A program made the position numbers and the translations under genes. 64,000 nt of DNA. It comes from Tetragenococcus halophilus subsp. flandriensis (GTDB lineage Bacteria; Bacillota; Bacilli; Lactobacillales; Enterococcaceae). Under the pieces are notes generated by a model. It was not told the DNA's origin. It was given only the letters and a program-made list of their open reading frames with translations, and made no database searches. How positions within the stretch are numbered: the first letter of the stretch is position 1; the number at the start of each line of letters is the position of its first letter. Positions 48,614 through 59,097 of the stretch are shown here, piece by piece. The DNA lies in the NCBI RefSeq assembly GCF_030161475.1, contig NZ_BSUG01000007.1:62001-126000 (forward strand). The letters run 5' to 3'.

Positions 48614-49966
48614 TCATCGTTTTTTCCGTAAACAACTGATAAAAAAACCGTCCGTATAATATTGATGCGGAAATATTGTTAACATTTTTTCTTTTAAACT
48701 GGCATTTAGATTTTCATTCACTGGCACTTCTATCAATTCAAATTCAGGATGTTTTTGTAAAAATTGTTTGACCACTTCTTGATTTTCTTCCGGTAAAATC
48801 GTACATGTGCTATAAACCAATATTCCTGAAGGTTTTAAGTTCGGAGCAACACTTTCCAAAATCTCTAATTGAATAGACCTTAAACTTTGTAAATCTTCCG
48901 GTTTCTTTACATATTTTATATCTGGTTTACGACGCATCAAACCTAATCCAGAACAAGGCGCGTCAACTAAGATTCGATCAAATGAAGATTGCGCAAATGT
49001 ATTACTTACTTTTCTAGCATCTAGCTCTTTAGTTTTTACCACATCTTCAACATGCATTCGGATAGCATTTTCTTCAATCAAACGTACTTTTTGTTTATGA
49101 ATATCAAGTGCTGTAACTTGTCCATTTTCTTGCGCATCTAAAAAAGAAGCAATATGCGTAGTCTTCCCACCTGGAGAAGCGCAAGCATCCAATACCTGAT
49201 GCTTATTTTCAATTTGTAAAGCTGGTGCTACCAGCATAGAGCTTTCATCTTGAATCGTCAATAAGCCATCATTAAACAACTGACTTTTTGCGACAAAACC
49301 TTTCTTTGCTATAATACCATATTCAGAAATAGCACTTTCTATAGCCTCGATCCCTTCTTGAGCTAAACTTTCTATGGCCTGTTTTCGCGTGATTCTACGT
49401 GTATCTACTCTTAAACTTACTTGACTAGGAGAAAATAAAGAAATTCCTAATTGTTTGGTCTGTTCCATCCCTATTTCTTCTACTAATCGTTTAGTTAGCC
49501 ATTGTGGCATAGAAATTTGTGTGGCTAAACGTTTGATTGGATCATCTATTGTCGCGGTATCCGATAAACCTTGCCGTTTAATATTACGTAACACACCATT
49601 CACAAACTTACCAATTCCTGCATTTCCACGAACTTTGGCAATATCGACCGCTTCATTTAAAATCGCGTGGTCAGGGATTCGATTAAGAAAATAAAGCTGA
49701 TATATCGATAATTCTAAAAGTAATTTTACCCAAGCGTCTATTTTTTTTGCATTTGCAATAAAGGGTTTCAAATAAAATTCCAGCAATAGCTGGCGACTCA
49801 CAGTTCCATAAACAAGTTCAGTCAACAATCGGCTATCTTTAGCACTAAGTTGTCCTTTTTTGATTTCTTCGTTTAAAAGTAAGTTAGAATAAGCGCCGCC
49901 CTTTTGAATTCTTTCTAGCGCTTGTAAGGCCGCAAAACGAACAGTTTTTTTCGCATCATGACTCAT
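48614..49966 (-). CDS. rsmB: 16S rRNA (cytosine-967-C5) methyltransferase RsmB
   Basis: 450 residues. The N-terminal NusB-like domain (about 1-130) is followed by a Rossmann methyltransferase with SAM motif VLDACASPGGKTTHIA, catalytic VDAPCSGLGLMRRKPDIK and the second Cys in YSTCTILPEEN. It methylates C967 of 16S rRNA. Start at 49966 (MSHDAKK) after AGGTGGG; overlaps fmt by 11 bases. Confidence 0.94.
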   Translation of the reverse strand: MSHDAKKTVRFAALQALERIQKGGAYSNLLLNEEIKKGQLSAKDSRLLTELVYGTVSRQLLLEFYLKPFIANAKKIDAWVKLLLELSIYQLYFLNRIPDHAILNEAVDIAKVRGNAGIGKFVNGVLRNIKRQGLSDTATIDDPIKRLATQISMPQWLTKRLVEEIGMEQTKQLGISLFSPSQVSLRVDTRRITRKQAIESLAQEGIEAIESAISEYGIIAKKGFVAKSQLFNDGLLTIQDESSMLVAPALQIENKHQVLDACASPGGKTTHIASFLDAQENGQVTALDIHKQKVRLIEENAIRMHVEDVVKTKELDARKVSNTFAQSSFDRILVDAPCSGLGLMRRKPDIKYVKKPEDLQSLRSIQLEILESVAPNLKPSGILVYSTCTILPEENQEVVKQFLQKHPEFELIEVPVNENLNASLKEKMLTIFPHQYYTDGFFISCLRKKR

Positions 49967-50909
49967 TTTGTCCCACCTGTTCTCCAAGAGCTATGTTTTT
50001 ACCTGCGCCGTTTAAAAACTCAGCAACCTTTTGTTTACTTCTTCCGGCAGGTTGCAATTCTTCAATTGCCAGAACGGTTTGCTGCCCACATGCGATCCAT
50101 AATTGTCCCTTATCACACCGCACGATTGTAGCGGGTTTTTCATTTGTCCGTTCTTTTACAGGGGAAACTGTCCAAATCTTCCAGCGGTTCTTTTGATAAG
50201 TGGTATAGGTAATCGGCCAAGGGCGCATCCCTCTGACTTTTTGTTCTATTTCAGTTGCAGTTTTCTGCCAATCAATGGCTTCTTCTTCTTTCTTAATGTT
50301 AGGGGCAAAAGTCACTTGCTCTTCATCTTGCGCAACAGAATGTAAGGTCCCAGCCAAAATTTGCGGTAAAACCTCAAGTAATAAGTCACGTCCTACTAAG
50401 CTTAATTTGGTAAACATCGTTCCCACATCATCAGTTGATGTAATTGGTGTACTTTTTTGTGCATAGACGCCACCAGCATCCATTTTTTTCACCATATCCA
50501 TAATGGAGACGCCTGTTTTTTCTTCGCCATTTATAATCGCATAATGAACAGGAGCCCCTCCTCTATATTTAGGTAATAGTGAAGCATGAACATTCAATGC
50601 ACCATATTTGGGTATTTGTAATAATTTTTCAGGTAAAAATTGCCCAAATGCCGCTGTAATAATAACGTCAGGCTGCAATCTTGCGATTTCTTCCATTTCC
50701 TTTGAGCCACTTATTTTTTCTGGTTGTAAAACAGAAATGCCTAATGCTAAAGCTTTCTCTTTAACAGGAGAGGCGACAATTTTTTTCTTACGGCCTACAG
50801 GGCGATCAGGTTGAGTAACAACGGCTTGCACTTCGTAACCAGCCGTTACCAACCCCTCCAAAATAGGAACAGAAAATTCCGGTGTCCCCATAAATACAAT
50901 TTTTGTCAT
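49956..50909 (-). CDS. fmt: Methionyl-tRNA formyltransferase
   Basis: 317 residues. The formyl-THF-binding loop HASLLPKYRGGAPVHYAI with catalytic Asn/His/Asp region, N-terminal VFMGTPEFSVPIL and the C-terminal OB-like tRNA-binding domain. It formylates initiator Met-tRNA. Between priA (12-bp gap) and rsmB (overlap). Confidence 0.96.
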   Translation of the reverse strand: MTKIVFMGTPEFSVPILEGLVTAGYEVQAVVTQPDRPVGRKKKIVASPVKEKALALGISVLQPEKISGSKEMEEIARLQPDVIITAAFGQFLPEKLLQIPKYGALNVHASLLPKYRGGAPVHYAIINGEEKTGVSIMDMVKKMDAGGVYAQKSTPITSTDDVGTMFTKLSLVGRDLLLEVLPQILAGTLHSVAQDEEQVTFAPNIKKEEEAIDWQKTATEIEQKVRGMRPWPITYTTYQKNRWKIWTVSPVKERTNEKPATIVRCDKGQLWIACGQQTVLAIEELQPAGRSKQKVAEFLNGAGKNIALGEQVGQNES

Positions 50910-50921
50910 TTAAATTCTCCT

Positions 50922-53327
50922 TTAAATAAAGTTTACTGGTTCATTATCGATTGCTACATATAAGCTCTTGCGTTGGTCTTTTTGCGAATTATCAAGGATT
51001 TTTTTCAACACTTGAGAAAGAGCAGGCTCTTTTTTGTATTTTATAATCATTTGATACTGATAACGGTTCTTTACTCGTGCAATAGAGGCAGGAGTAGGAC
51101 CTAAAATAATACTATCAGAACTTAAAGCTGTTTTTACTTCCTGAGCAATTTGAAACATTTTTTTGGCAGCTACTTGTTCTTCCTGATGACTACAAGTAAT
51201 TTTCACCGTAAAATAATACGGGGAGTAGCTGCTTTGATGCCGCAAAAACATCTCTTGCTTATAGAATGCTTCATAATCTTGTTTTTGGGCTAAAACAATC
51301 GCGTGATGATCAGGATTAAAACTTTGAATAATCACTTCTCCTGCTTTTTGGGCCCGCCCAGCACGCCCGGCTACTTGCGTTAACAACTGAAAAGTACGTT
51401 CATTTGAACGAAAATCCGGTAAGTTTAAAGCCGTGTCTGCATTTAAGACGCCCACTAAGGTGATATTAGGATAATCCAAACCTTTAGCGATCATTTGTGT
51501 TCCTAATAAGATATCAGCTTCTTGTGCACCAAATTTTTGTAAGATTTTTTCGTGTGCACCTTTTCGCCGCGTAGTATCAACATCCATTCTCAAAATCCGG
51601 GCACTTGGAAATAATTCTTGCAATTCTTCTTGTACTTTTTGCGTTCCTGTCCCATAATAACGAATTTTGTTACTACCACATTCTGGACAGTGCCTGGGAA
51701 TACCTTCTTCATGCCCACAGTAATGACAACGCATTGTTTTAGTATCCATATGCAAAGTCAAAGAAATATCACAATTCGGACAAGGAAGTACATACCCGCA
51801 ATCTCGACACATCACAAAAGAAGAGTACCCTCTACGATTCAGCATTAAGACGGATTGTTCTTTTTTCTCCAAGCGATCTGCAATTTTTGCTTGTAATTCT
51901 TTTGAAAAATTGCTCATATTTTTTCTTTCATACTCTTTTTTTAAATCGACAATTTCTATACTTGGTAAATTTGCTGCCGGATCCGCCCGTTTACGCAATA
52001 AAAGTAAATGATAGATATCTTTTTGCGCGCGAGCGCGAGATTCTAAAGACGGTGTAGCACTGCCTAATACTACAGGACAATGATGATACTTCCCACGCCA
52101 TATTGCTAAATCTCTGGCATGATAACGCGGCGCTTCATCTTGCTTATAAGAAGATTCATGTTCTTCATCGACAATAATTATACCAATATTTTCCAGGGGC
52201 GCAAAAATCGCTGAACGAGCGCCTACGACAACTTGAGCCTGGCCACGTTCAATTTTGCGCCATTCATCATAACGCTCTCCTTGGCTTAAACCACTATGTA
52301 ATACTGCTACAGCATCTCCCAAGCGGCTTTTAAAACGTTCGACCATTTGCGGCGTCAGCGCGATTTCTGGCACCAACATAATGGCTGTCTTGCCTTCAGC
52401 CAATACTTTTGAAATTGACTGCAAATACACCTCTGTCTTGCCACTACCCGTAATTCCTTCTAGCAAAAAAACTTCATCTTTGGCTTGTTTTTCAGCCGCA
52501 AGTATTTGATCTACTGCATGTTGTTGTTCGTTATTTAACGACAGTGCTGATGTTTTATTAAAGACTTTTCCTTGATGAGGATCGCGATAAGCTTCTACTT
52601 CTTCAAAAGACAACCAACCTTTCTTTTCTCCCTGCTTTAATACAGCTGAAGAAATTCCTTGCTTTGTAAAAAAAGCTGTCGGTTGATGCGCGTTATTTTC
52701 TAATAATTCAACTAGTTGCTTTTGTCTGGGTGCTCGTTTATCGATCCCTTGGTAAATATCTGCTGCATCCCTTTGTGTCAAAAGACTATTAACATAGCGG
52801 ATTTTCTTTACTTTGTTTTTCTTTTTGACCACATAACGAAGTTCAACAACATTTTCTTCCCGTAATTTTTTTAATTGCTGGAGTATACCCATTTCTTCTG
52901 CTTCTTGCCAATCAATTTCATCACTTTCTAAAAAAAACTGATGTTTGACTGGATGTGAAGGATCCTTTAGCACGATTTTTTTTTGGTATTCAGCTTTCAT
53001 CACACTCGGCAACATAGTTTGCAGGCAAGTAATTTTAAAAGCATAAGTTGTTTCTTTCATATAATCTGCCAAAGCTAGTAATTCTTGATTTAAAACAGGA
53101 GACAAATCCAACATTCGAATAATTGGTTTAAGTTTTTCTTCATATGTACTTGTTGAACTCAGCGCAGTCACAAAGCCTTGGATATGACGATTCCCATCGC
53201 CAAAAGGGACTTCTACACGCATCCCAATTTCAATGACGTCCAATAGCTCATCTGGCACTATATAAGTAAATGGTTGATCAGTTTGCATTGTTGGTACGTC
53301 CACAATAACTTCTGCAAATAATGGCAT
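50922..53327 (-). CDS. priA: Primosomal replication restart helicase PriA
   Basis: 801 residues. N-terminal DNA-binding part, Walker A GITGSGKTEVYL, DEEH box (IIVDEEHESSYK), a zinc-cysteine cluster CRDCGYVLPCPNC...CHYCG...CPECG in the helicase core, and motif VI QVAGRAGRAQKAG. It restarts stalled forks. RBS AAAGGAG. Preceded by a 280-bp gap that carries a large inverted repeat. Confidence 0.95.
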   Translation of the reverse strand: MPLFAEVIVDVPTMQTDQPFTYIVPDELLDVIEIGMRVEVPFGDGNRHIQGFVTALSSTSTYEEKLKPIIRMLDLSPVLNQELLALADYMKETTYAFKITCLQTMLPSVMKAEYQKKIVLKDPSHPVKHQFFLESDEIDWQEAEEMGILQQLKKLREENVVELRYVVKKKNKVKKIRYVNSLLTQRDAADIYQGIDKRAPRQKQLVELLENNAHQPTAFFTKQGISSAVLKQGEKKGWLSFEEVEAYRDPHQGKVFNKTSALSLNNEQQHAVDQILAAEKQAKDEVFLLEGITGSGKTEVYLQSISKVLAEGKTAIMLVPEIALTPQMVERFKSRLGDAVAVLHSGLSQGERYDEWRKIERGQAQVVVGARSAIFAPLENIGIIIVDEEHESSYKQDEAPRYHARDLAIWRGKYHHCPVVLGSATPSLESRARAQKDIYHLLLLRKRADPAANLPSIEIVDLKKEYERKNMSNFSKELQAKIADRLEKKEQSVLMLNRRGYSSFVMCRDCGYVLPCPNCDISLTLHMDTKTMRCHYCGHEEGIPRHCPECGSNKIRYYGTGTQKVQEELQELFPSARILRMDVDTTRRKGAHEKILQKFGAQEADILLGTQMIAKGLDYPNITLVGVLNADTALNLPDFRSNERTFQLLTQVAGRAGRAQKAGEVIIQSFNPDHHAIVLAQKQDYEAFYKQEMFLRHQSSYSPYYFTVKITCSHQEEQVAAKKMFQIAQEVKTALSSDSIILGPTPASIARVKNRYQYQMIIKYKKEPALSQVLKKILDNSQKDQRKSLYVAIDNEPVNFI

Positions 53328-53468
53328 GCGATTTCTCCTTTCTGACCTATTTTACTAAAATTACAGATGTTTGTCTTTATTAACTGATAAAATTAAAGTT
53401 TCTCCCTATTTTTTTTGCTTGCTTGTTTATTTTTTAAAAAGGGAAATGTGATAAAAACCTTTAACAAT

Positions 53469-53568
53469 AAATAACCGAACTATAAAGAAATTGTTGCTAA
53501 CCTTCGATAGGTTCTTGTCGTAAATACACAACAAACAACAAATTTCATTAAATATAGTTCGGTTATTT
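53469..53568. repeat. About 100-bp imperfect inverted repeat between rpoZ and priA
   Basis: Outer arms AATAACCGAACTATA (53470-53484) and TATAGTTCGGTTATT (53553-53567) pair perfectly. An inner pair GAAATTGTTG (53487-53496) and CAACAAATTTC (53536-53546) pairs with one bulge. The loop has a smaller hairpin (AACCT / AGGTT). No terminator T-tract on either side; could be a small MITE or a structured RNA. A 65-codon ORF across this stretch is not convincing. Confidence 0.65.
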
Positions 53569-53610
53569 TGCCTTATTTTACTTAAGCCACGATCCCTCAG
53601 CAAGTTAAGT

Positions 53611-53910
53611 TTAGCTATCTTCACGCACGCGATTTTCTAAATCTTTTTGTTCTTGTTCTTTTTGCGCTTGTTTTTCTTCTGCTTCCATTTGAATTCTTGC
53701 TCGTTTTAATTCAGGATTAGGATCATTAATCACTGTTTGAGCATCAATTTCTTCTAATGCTTTACCCACATTTTTAACTGAATCAAAATTATCTAAAGTC
53801 GGATTTGCGCCAGCGTCTAATTCATGGGCACGTTTGCTAGCTAATAACACCAAGGAATACTTAGAATTCACTGATTCTAATAAAGAATCAATTGAAGGTT
53901 TTAACATCAT
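53611..53910 (-). CDS. rpoZ: DNA-directed RNA polymerase omega subunit
   Basis: 99 residues. N-terminal [11 protein letters not shown] and [16 protein letters not shown] are the omega hallmarks; the C-terminal third is a charged Gln/Glu/Lys helix. It helps assemble RNA polymerase. Four bp behind gmk, as in many Firmicutes. Confidence 0.94.
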   Translation of the reverse strand: MMLKPSIDSLLESVNSKYSLVLLASKRAHELDAGANPTLDNFDSVKNVGKALEEIDAQTVINDPNPELKRARIQMEAEEKQAQKEQEQKDLENRVREDS

Positions 53911-53914
53911 AATA

Positions 53915-54631
<717 letters not shown>

Positions 54632-54694
54632 TTAGTATAACACTTTTTTAGTTGAAGCACTATTTTCACAAATAATAAGTAAAAAATTTTTAAC

Positions 54695-54913
54695 TTACAT
54701 ATTAGTTACTGCTTTTTTTAACGCTTCAAATTCTTCATTACTTAACGTGATCCCTTTTCCCATCTTTTCATGGTCAGGACTCCAATCACGTAAATCAAAT
54801 TTGGGTGGACGTTCATTCCAACTGACAATATTTAATTCTTTACGCCAACCTTTGGCATTTTCGGATAGAATCGCTATCTCTTCTAAAATTTCATAGGAAA
54901 AATCCTTTGCCAT
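54695..54913 (-). CDS. YdbC-like PC4-type single-strand DNA-binding protein
   Basis: 72 residues. The sequence EIAILSENAKGWRKELNIVSWNERPPKFDLRDW is close to the PC4/YdbC fold found in lactic acid bacteria and enterococci, whose members bind single-stranded DNA as dimers; key residues are the WRKEL and W-N-x-RPPKFDLRDW elements. RBS GAGGG. Lies 35 bp behind the patatin gene. Confidence 0.75.
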   Translation of the reverse strand: MAKDFSYEILEEIAILSENAKGWRKELNIVSWNERPPKFDLRDWSPDHEKMGKGITLSNEEFEALKKAVTNM

Positions 54914-54948
54914 ATACTTCCCTCATTTCATTTGTTGTTCACTGATAA

Positions 54949-56598
54949 CTACGCATTTTTTGTTGATTTCTTTTTTAAAAAAGAGAAAAATTTCACTGCA
55001 ACAAATAATACCGACGATTTTTTAGTAAGACTTTCAGGTATTTTTATTCCCTTTTCTAAAAGTTCCTCAAAAAGCAAAAATTGCTTCTTTTTTGAAAGTA
55101 AGGAATAATTTTGATGAAAAATTTCAAGCCATTCTATAAAAGATAGTGTTACTTCAAAGGGTTGGGTGACATTTTCTTTACCTTCAACTAAAGCTGCTAA
55201 AAATTGTGATTTTGTATAAACTTTGTTCGGCGGAAGTTCTAAAAAACGGCCAATAAGTTCAACAAAAGCTTCTCCGGCACTTTCTAACGGGATCTTTTTT
55301 TCGTATAGCTTATAAAATTTCTGCCAAAAAGCCTTATCTTGTAACCAACTGGCTTTTTCCGAAGATAAGGTTAAAATAAAGGCTTGCCATTCTGTCTGCC
55401 AATCTACTTCAGTAGTAAAAGTATACCAGAAACCAGTGTAAAAGTGGAAATATTTCATGGTTTCTAAATAACCTAATTGTTCATTTATTTTAGAACGTTG
55501 ACTATCAAATAGCAAAAAACTGCCTAATGACCAAGGAGAACGTAAGGTGATCGTTGGTGTATTTTCTGTGTTTATATTTTTTTTACGAATCCCAGGACCT
55601 TGTGCATCTATACAAATACACTCTTTTGCACCTTTTAAAAGAGCAACATCTAGTGGGAAATCATTGCGATATCCACCATCAATATAGTCTTCCCCTTTGA
55701 TATTCATCGGTTGCATGGCAGGGAAAAAAGCTGCCGAGGCTGTCAGCCATTTCCATGCATCTGATGTTGGTTTAACAGCAACCACTTTTTCTTTTAAGCC
55801 TCGTAACTGTGTAGTACAAATATATAGTTTTATAGAAGAAGCTAGCAGCGTTTTTTCATCTAAAGTTTGCTTAAGCATTTGCTGCAGCGGCAAAGTACTA
55901 ACACCCTTGTCTTTAACTGCCGATAATCCGAGAGAACGTAGTTGCTGTCTTAATTGTTTAAACGAATGATTATCCTCCGCCGCTTTAGGAAAAGCTAGAA
56001 TTTGTTCGGTACTGATCCTACGCCAAATTTGTTGCGCCATATTTTCATCATTCATCATAATGAGCCCAGCATTTAATGCGCCTACAGAGGCACTAGTGAT
56101 CATAGAAAAAGAAATATTCAAGCTTTTTAATGCGCGCCAAGCACCAATTTGGTAGGCCCCTCGCGCACCGCCACCACTTAAAACCAAGGCAGTATTATAA
56201 GATAATTTCTTAGTTAGTCCTTGTTTATCTGGCTGATAATCATTTGCCAATAACCACTCAAACAGCGGCCCTTGCGCAGAAAATGTTAAGTGAATAGTAG
56301 AAGTAAAGTAGCTACGCGCAAACAATTCAATTTTTTGTAAAATAGCATACCAAGAAATTTGGCTAGGTTCACTACACAAAATATTTGTAATCTTCATTTG
56401 CCTTTCTGATAACTTAATACTGAAAAAAACAACTTGCTTTTGTATTTCTGTAGCCCAGCAATCTTGTTTATAAATAGCATAAAACATGTTTTCTTGAGCA
56501 AGAGAATGTGTGTTATAAAAAGGGAAAACTAATTTTGTTTGCCTAAGAATCGGGCGAACTTTTTCTAGTTCAGAAACATACAGTTTTTTAAACGCCAC
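54949..56598 (-). CDS. Patatin-like phospholipase with extra N- and C-terminal regions
   Basis: 549 residues. Patatin core about 150-340: oxyanion SGGGARGAYQIGAWRAL, nucleophile in TSASVGALNAG (GxSxG-type), and the Asp of DGGYRND, all intact. An N-terminal region of about 145 residues and a C-terminal helical part of about 200 residues are of unknown role. No signal peptide or clear membrane helix, so probably cytosolic or membrane-associated from inside. Substrate unknown; a lipid acyl hydrolase is expected. Confidence 0.82.
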   Translation of the reverse strand: MAFKKLYVSELEKVRPILRQTKLVFPFYNTHSLAQENMFYAIYKQDCWATEIQKQVVFFSIKLSERQMKITNILCSEPSQISWYAILQKIELFARSYFTSTIHLTFSAQGPLFEWLLANDYQPDKQGLTKKLSYNTALVLSGGGARGAYQIGAWRALKSLNISFSMITSASVGALNAGLIMMNDENMAQQIWRRISTEQILAFPKAAEDNHSFKQLRQQLRSLGLSAVKDKGVSTLPLQQMLKQTLDEKTLLASSIKLYICTTQLRGLKEKVVAVKPTSDAWKWLTASAAFFPAMQPMNIKGEDYIDGGYRNDFPLDVALLKGAKECICIDAQGPGIRKKNINTENTPTITLRSPWSLGSFLLFDSQRSKINEQLGYLETMKYFHFYTGFWYTFTTEVDWQTEWQAFILTLSSEKASWLQDKAFWQKFYKLYEKKIPLESAGEAFVELIGRFLELPPNKVYTKSQFLAALVEGKENVTQPFEVTLSFIEWLEIFHQNYSLLSKKKQFLLFEELLEKGIKIPESLTKKSSVLFVAVKFFSFLKKKSTKNA

Positions 56599-56790
56599 GT
56601 AAATTTCCCCCTTTTTTGTTAGTCAATAAAAATTCCCGTTGCTTACAATATAAATGATATTTTCAACTCGCTCAAGATGCCATATATTACTTAGTGTAAT
56701 AAACATTTAAAAGAAACGAAACAAGCATTTTTCTAAAATTTATTGTAAAATATAATTAGAAGAAGCAAGGAAAAAGGAGGGATCTGCATA

Positions 56791-57555
56791 ATGACTGATT
56801 TTATCTACGTACATATTGACAATATCAGTAATGCTGTTTTGACCCAAGGTTTTTCTACTGCTGATTTTCATCAGGCAATTGTTCACCGCCCTAAAAACCT
56901 ATTGTTATTGGATCCTTCAAATGAACGGGGCGAATATGAAGCGCACACCGCAATGAAAACTATTCGCGGCAGACAAGCCGTCGATAATTATTTCCAAGCA
57001 GTTGATAAAAAAAGAGTCACTGGTACTAATAAATGGATCGATTTCACTGATGTTATGATGTTAAAAGAACTAACCCCCACTGAAATCTCAGAGTTATTGT
57101 ATTTTGGTCATATGAAGACGCATCTTCATTCACCTTTTTTTTATAAGTTACAAAATAACTTTGCTTATTTTGAATTACAAGACGATTTATCTAAGGTTTA
57201 CTATCGTTATTTAGAGGAGTTTCATCAGGTCTTAGCACAAAAAATTACCCTTCTAGTTTCAGAGACCTTAAATACACGGCGTTCTTTGTTTCAAAAAAAT
57301 AAGGCAGTCGAGTCTTTACCTCTCAATATTGTCAAAACCTTGAGTGACTTTATGAAAGAGGGTTTGGTTTTTTCTTTTAAACAAACAGAGTTCCAAGACA
57401 AAACATATCAGATCCCTTTGTTTTTAGTAGGAGACACTCATATTCGTATGGGAAGCCCTACCTTTAAAGATGATGCACTTATTGGACATTTAACTTATTA
57501 TTCTTCCCAAAGGACTTGGGAGCTTGATATCAATAAAAAAGACTTGGATTTATAA
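56791..57555 (+). CDS. Unknown conserved-looking cytosolic protein
   Basis: Not recognised. 254 residues with a strong ribosome site AAAGGAGGG 10 bases before the ATG. No signal peptide or membrane helix. There is a YFGHMKTHLHSPFFYKL segment near residue 105 and a long predicted helix at about 135-175. The composition is ordinary for the genome, so it is likely a real gene. It stands alone and converges on the thiamine operon, sharing its terminator. Confidence 0.65.
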   Translation: MTDFIYVHIDNISNAVLTQGFSTADFHQAIVHRPKNLLLLDPSNERGEYEAHTAMKTIRGRQAVDNYFQAVDKKRVTGTNKWIDFTDVMMLKELTPTEISELLYFGHMKTHLHSPFFYKLQNNFAYFELQDDLSKVYYRYLEEFHQVLAQKITLLVSETLNTRRSLFQKNKAVESLPLNIVKTLSDFMKEGLVFSFKQTEFQDKTYQIPLFLVGDTHIRMGSPTFKDDALIGHLTYYSSQRTWELDINKKDLDL

Positions 57556-57590
57556 ACATTGACAAACATACCTTGGTCATAAAATGATTA

Positions 57591-57634
57591 AACGACGAAA
57601 AAAGCGGTTTATGAGGCTTTTCCGTCGTTTTTAT
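57591..57634. terminator. Bidirectional terminator between the 254-residue gene and thiD
   Basis: Stem AACGACGAAAAAAGC / GCTTTTCCGTCGTT (one bulge) followed by five T on the plus strand, with A-tracts for the other side. Confidence 0.8.
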
Positions 57635-57639
57635 TATCT

Positions 57640-58467
57640 TTATTTCTCTTTTCTGACAGTAATTTTTTCACTTAATTTCGCCCAATGATTGGTAGGCCCA
57701 TGTCCGTGTCCAACGCTGATTCCATCTTCTATAGCACCTTGAATAAATGCTTTAGCTGTAATAGCTGCTTCTTTAAATGATCTTCCTTTAGCTAATTCTG
57801 CTGCGATACAAGAAGAAAAGGTATCTCCAGTCCCGTGGGTATTCTTTGTTTGAAGACGAGGTGCACTAAGCCAGAAAGCTGTTTCATTTTCCATTAGTAC
57901 GAAATCTATAGCTTCTTCATCCTCTGCATGTCCACCTTTAATAATCACATTTTTTACACCCATTTTTTGTAAAGTAAATGCTGCTTTTTTGATTTCTTTT
58001 TTACTTTTTATCTTGCTTGCTGTTAATGCTTCAGCTTCCGGCAAATTAGGGGTAATAACATACGCTTGTGGTATGAGCTCTTCTTTAATGGTTTGCACCG
58101 CTTCTTTTTGTAATAGTGGATGACCACCCTTTGCTATCATCACAGGATCTACAACCAAAGGGCCAAAAGAAGAGTTTTTATAATTATTAACCACCGTTTG
58201 TACATGCTCCTGGTCAAATAACATCCCCGTCTTAGCCGCGCGAATGTGAAAATCATCCTCTAGAGAGTTAAATTGAGCATCAATAAAAGAACAGGAAACA
58301 GGACAACTTTCCTGTACACCTCTAGTATTTTGTGCCGTTAACGCGACAAGAATACTTGTACCAAAAACATTTCTCGCTTGAAAAGTTTTTAAATCCGCTT
58401 GAATCCCTGCGCCACCACCAGAATCTGACCCTGCAATCGTTACAACTTGAGGCGTTTGGTTTTCCAT
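57640..58467 (-). CDS. thiD: Hydroxymethylpyrimidine (phosphate) kinase ThiD
   Basis: 275 residues. Ribokinase-family motifs: substrate site AGSDSGGGAGIQADLKTFQ and the ATP/anion site HGTGDTFSSCIAAEL. It phosphorylates HMP and HMP-P, salvaged or made elsewhere. The last gene of the thiamine operon; its ATG abuts the thiE stop. Confidence 0.93.
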   Translation of the reverse strand: MENQTPQVVTIAGSDSGGGAGIQADLKTFQARNVFGTSILVALTAQNTRGVQESCPVSCSFIDAQFNSLEDDFHIRAAKTGMLFDQEHVQTVVNNYKNSSFGPLVVDPVMIAKGGHPLLQKEAVQTIKEELIPQAYVITPNLPEAEALTASKIKSKKEIKKAAFTLQKMGVKNVIIKGGHAEDEEAIDFVLMENETAFWLSAPRLQTKNTHGTGDTFSSCIAAELAKGRSFKEAAITAKAFIQGAIEDGISVGHGHGPTNHWAKLSEKITVRKEK

Positions 58468-59097
58468 CTATCTTTCCTCCAATTGTGCAAATTTTTCTTT
58501 CATCTGCCGTACTTTTTTTCCAATGTCATTAGCTTTCATTATTTCACTAACTACAGCGATCCCTTGAACACCCATGTGATCAAAGCTTGCGATTCGCTCT
58601 TCTGTAATACCGCCAATAGCAACTACTGGAATTGATACCTCTTGTATGATCTGTTGTAAAGTTTCAAATGAAGTCGTTTGTGCATCTTCTTTTGTTGTAG
58701 TCGAAAACATCGCACCCACACCTAAATAGTCCGCACCACTCAATTGTGCTTTTTGTGCTTGAGATACATTCTTAGCAGAAACCCCCAGAATTTTATCTCC
58801 AATAAGCTGTCTTGTTACTTTCACTGGCAGTTCATCATCACCAATGTGTACTCCAGAAGCATCAATCGCTAAGCAAATATCCACCCGATCATCAATGATC
58901 AATGGAATTTGGTAGCTGTCTGTTACATTTTTTACTTTTTGAGCTAAGCTATAATATCCATATGTTGTAAGGTCTTTTTCTCTTAATTGGACTAATGTCA
59001 CACCATTTTTACAGGCTTCTTCAATCTTTTGTAAAAAGACTGTCTCACTTTCTCCGTAACGAGCGGTCACTAAATATAAGCTTGTATCTATTTTCAC
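58468..59097 (-). CDS. thiE: Thiamine-phosphate synthase ThiE
   Basis: 209 residues. TIM-barrel with [18 protein letters not shown], the pyrophosphate site [13 protein letters not shown] and VAIGGITEE. It joins HMP-PP and HET-P. Overlaps thiM by 4 bases. Confidence 0.94.
   Translation of the reverse strand: MKIDTSLYLVTARYGESETVFLQKIEEACKNGVTLVQLREKDLTTYGYYSLAQKVKNVTDSYQIPLIIDDRVDICLAIDASGVHIGDDELPVKVTRQLIGDKILGVSAKNVSQAQKAQLSGADYLGVGAMFSTTTKEDAQTTSFETLQQIIQEVSIPVVAIGGITEERIASFDHMGVQGIAVVSEIMKANDIGKKVRQMKEKFAQLEER

Noticed and set aside
53427-53624. 65-codon minus-strand ORF between rpoZ and priA
   Set aside because: It lies across the large inverted repeat, overlaps the end of rpoZ, has no ribosome site and an un-protein-like composition.
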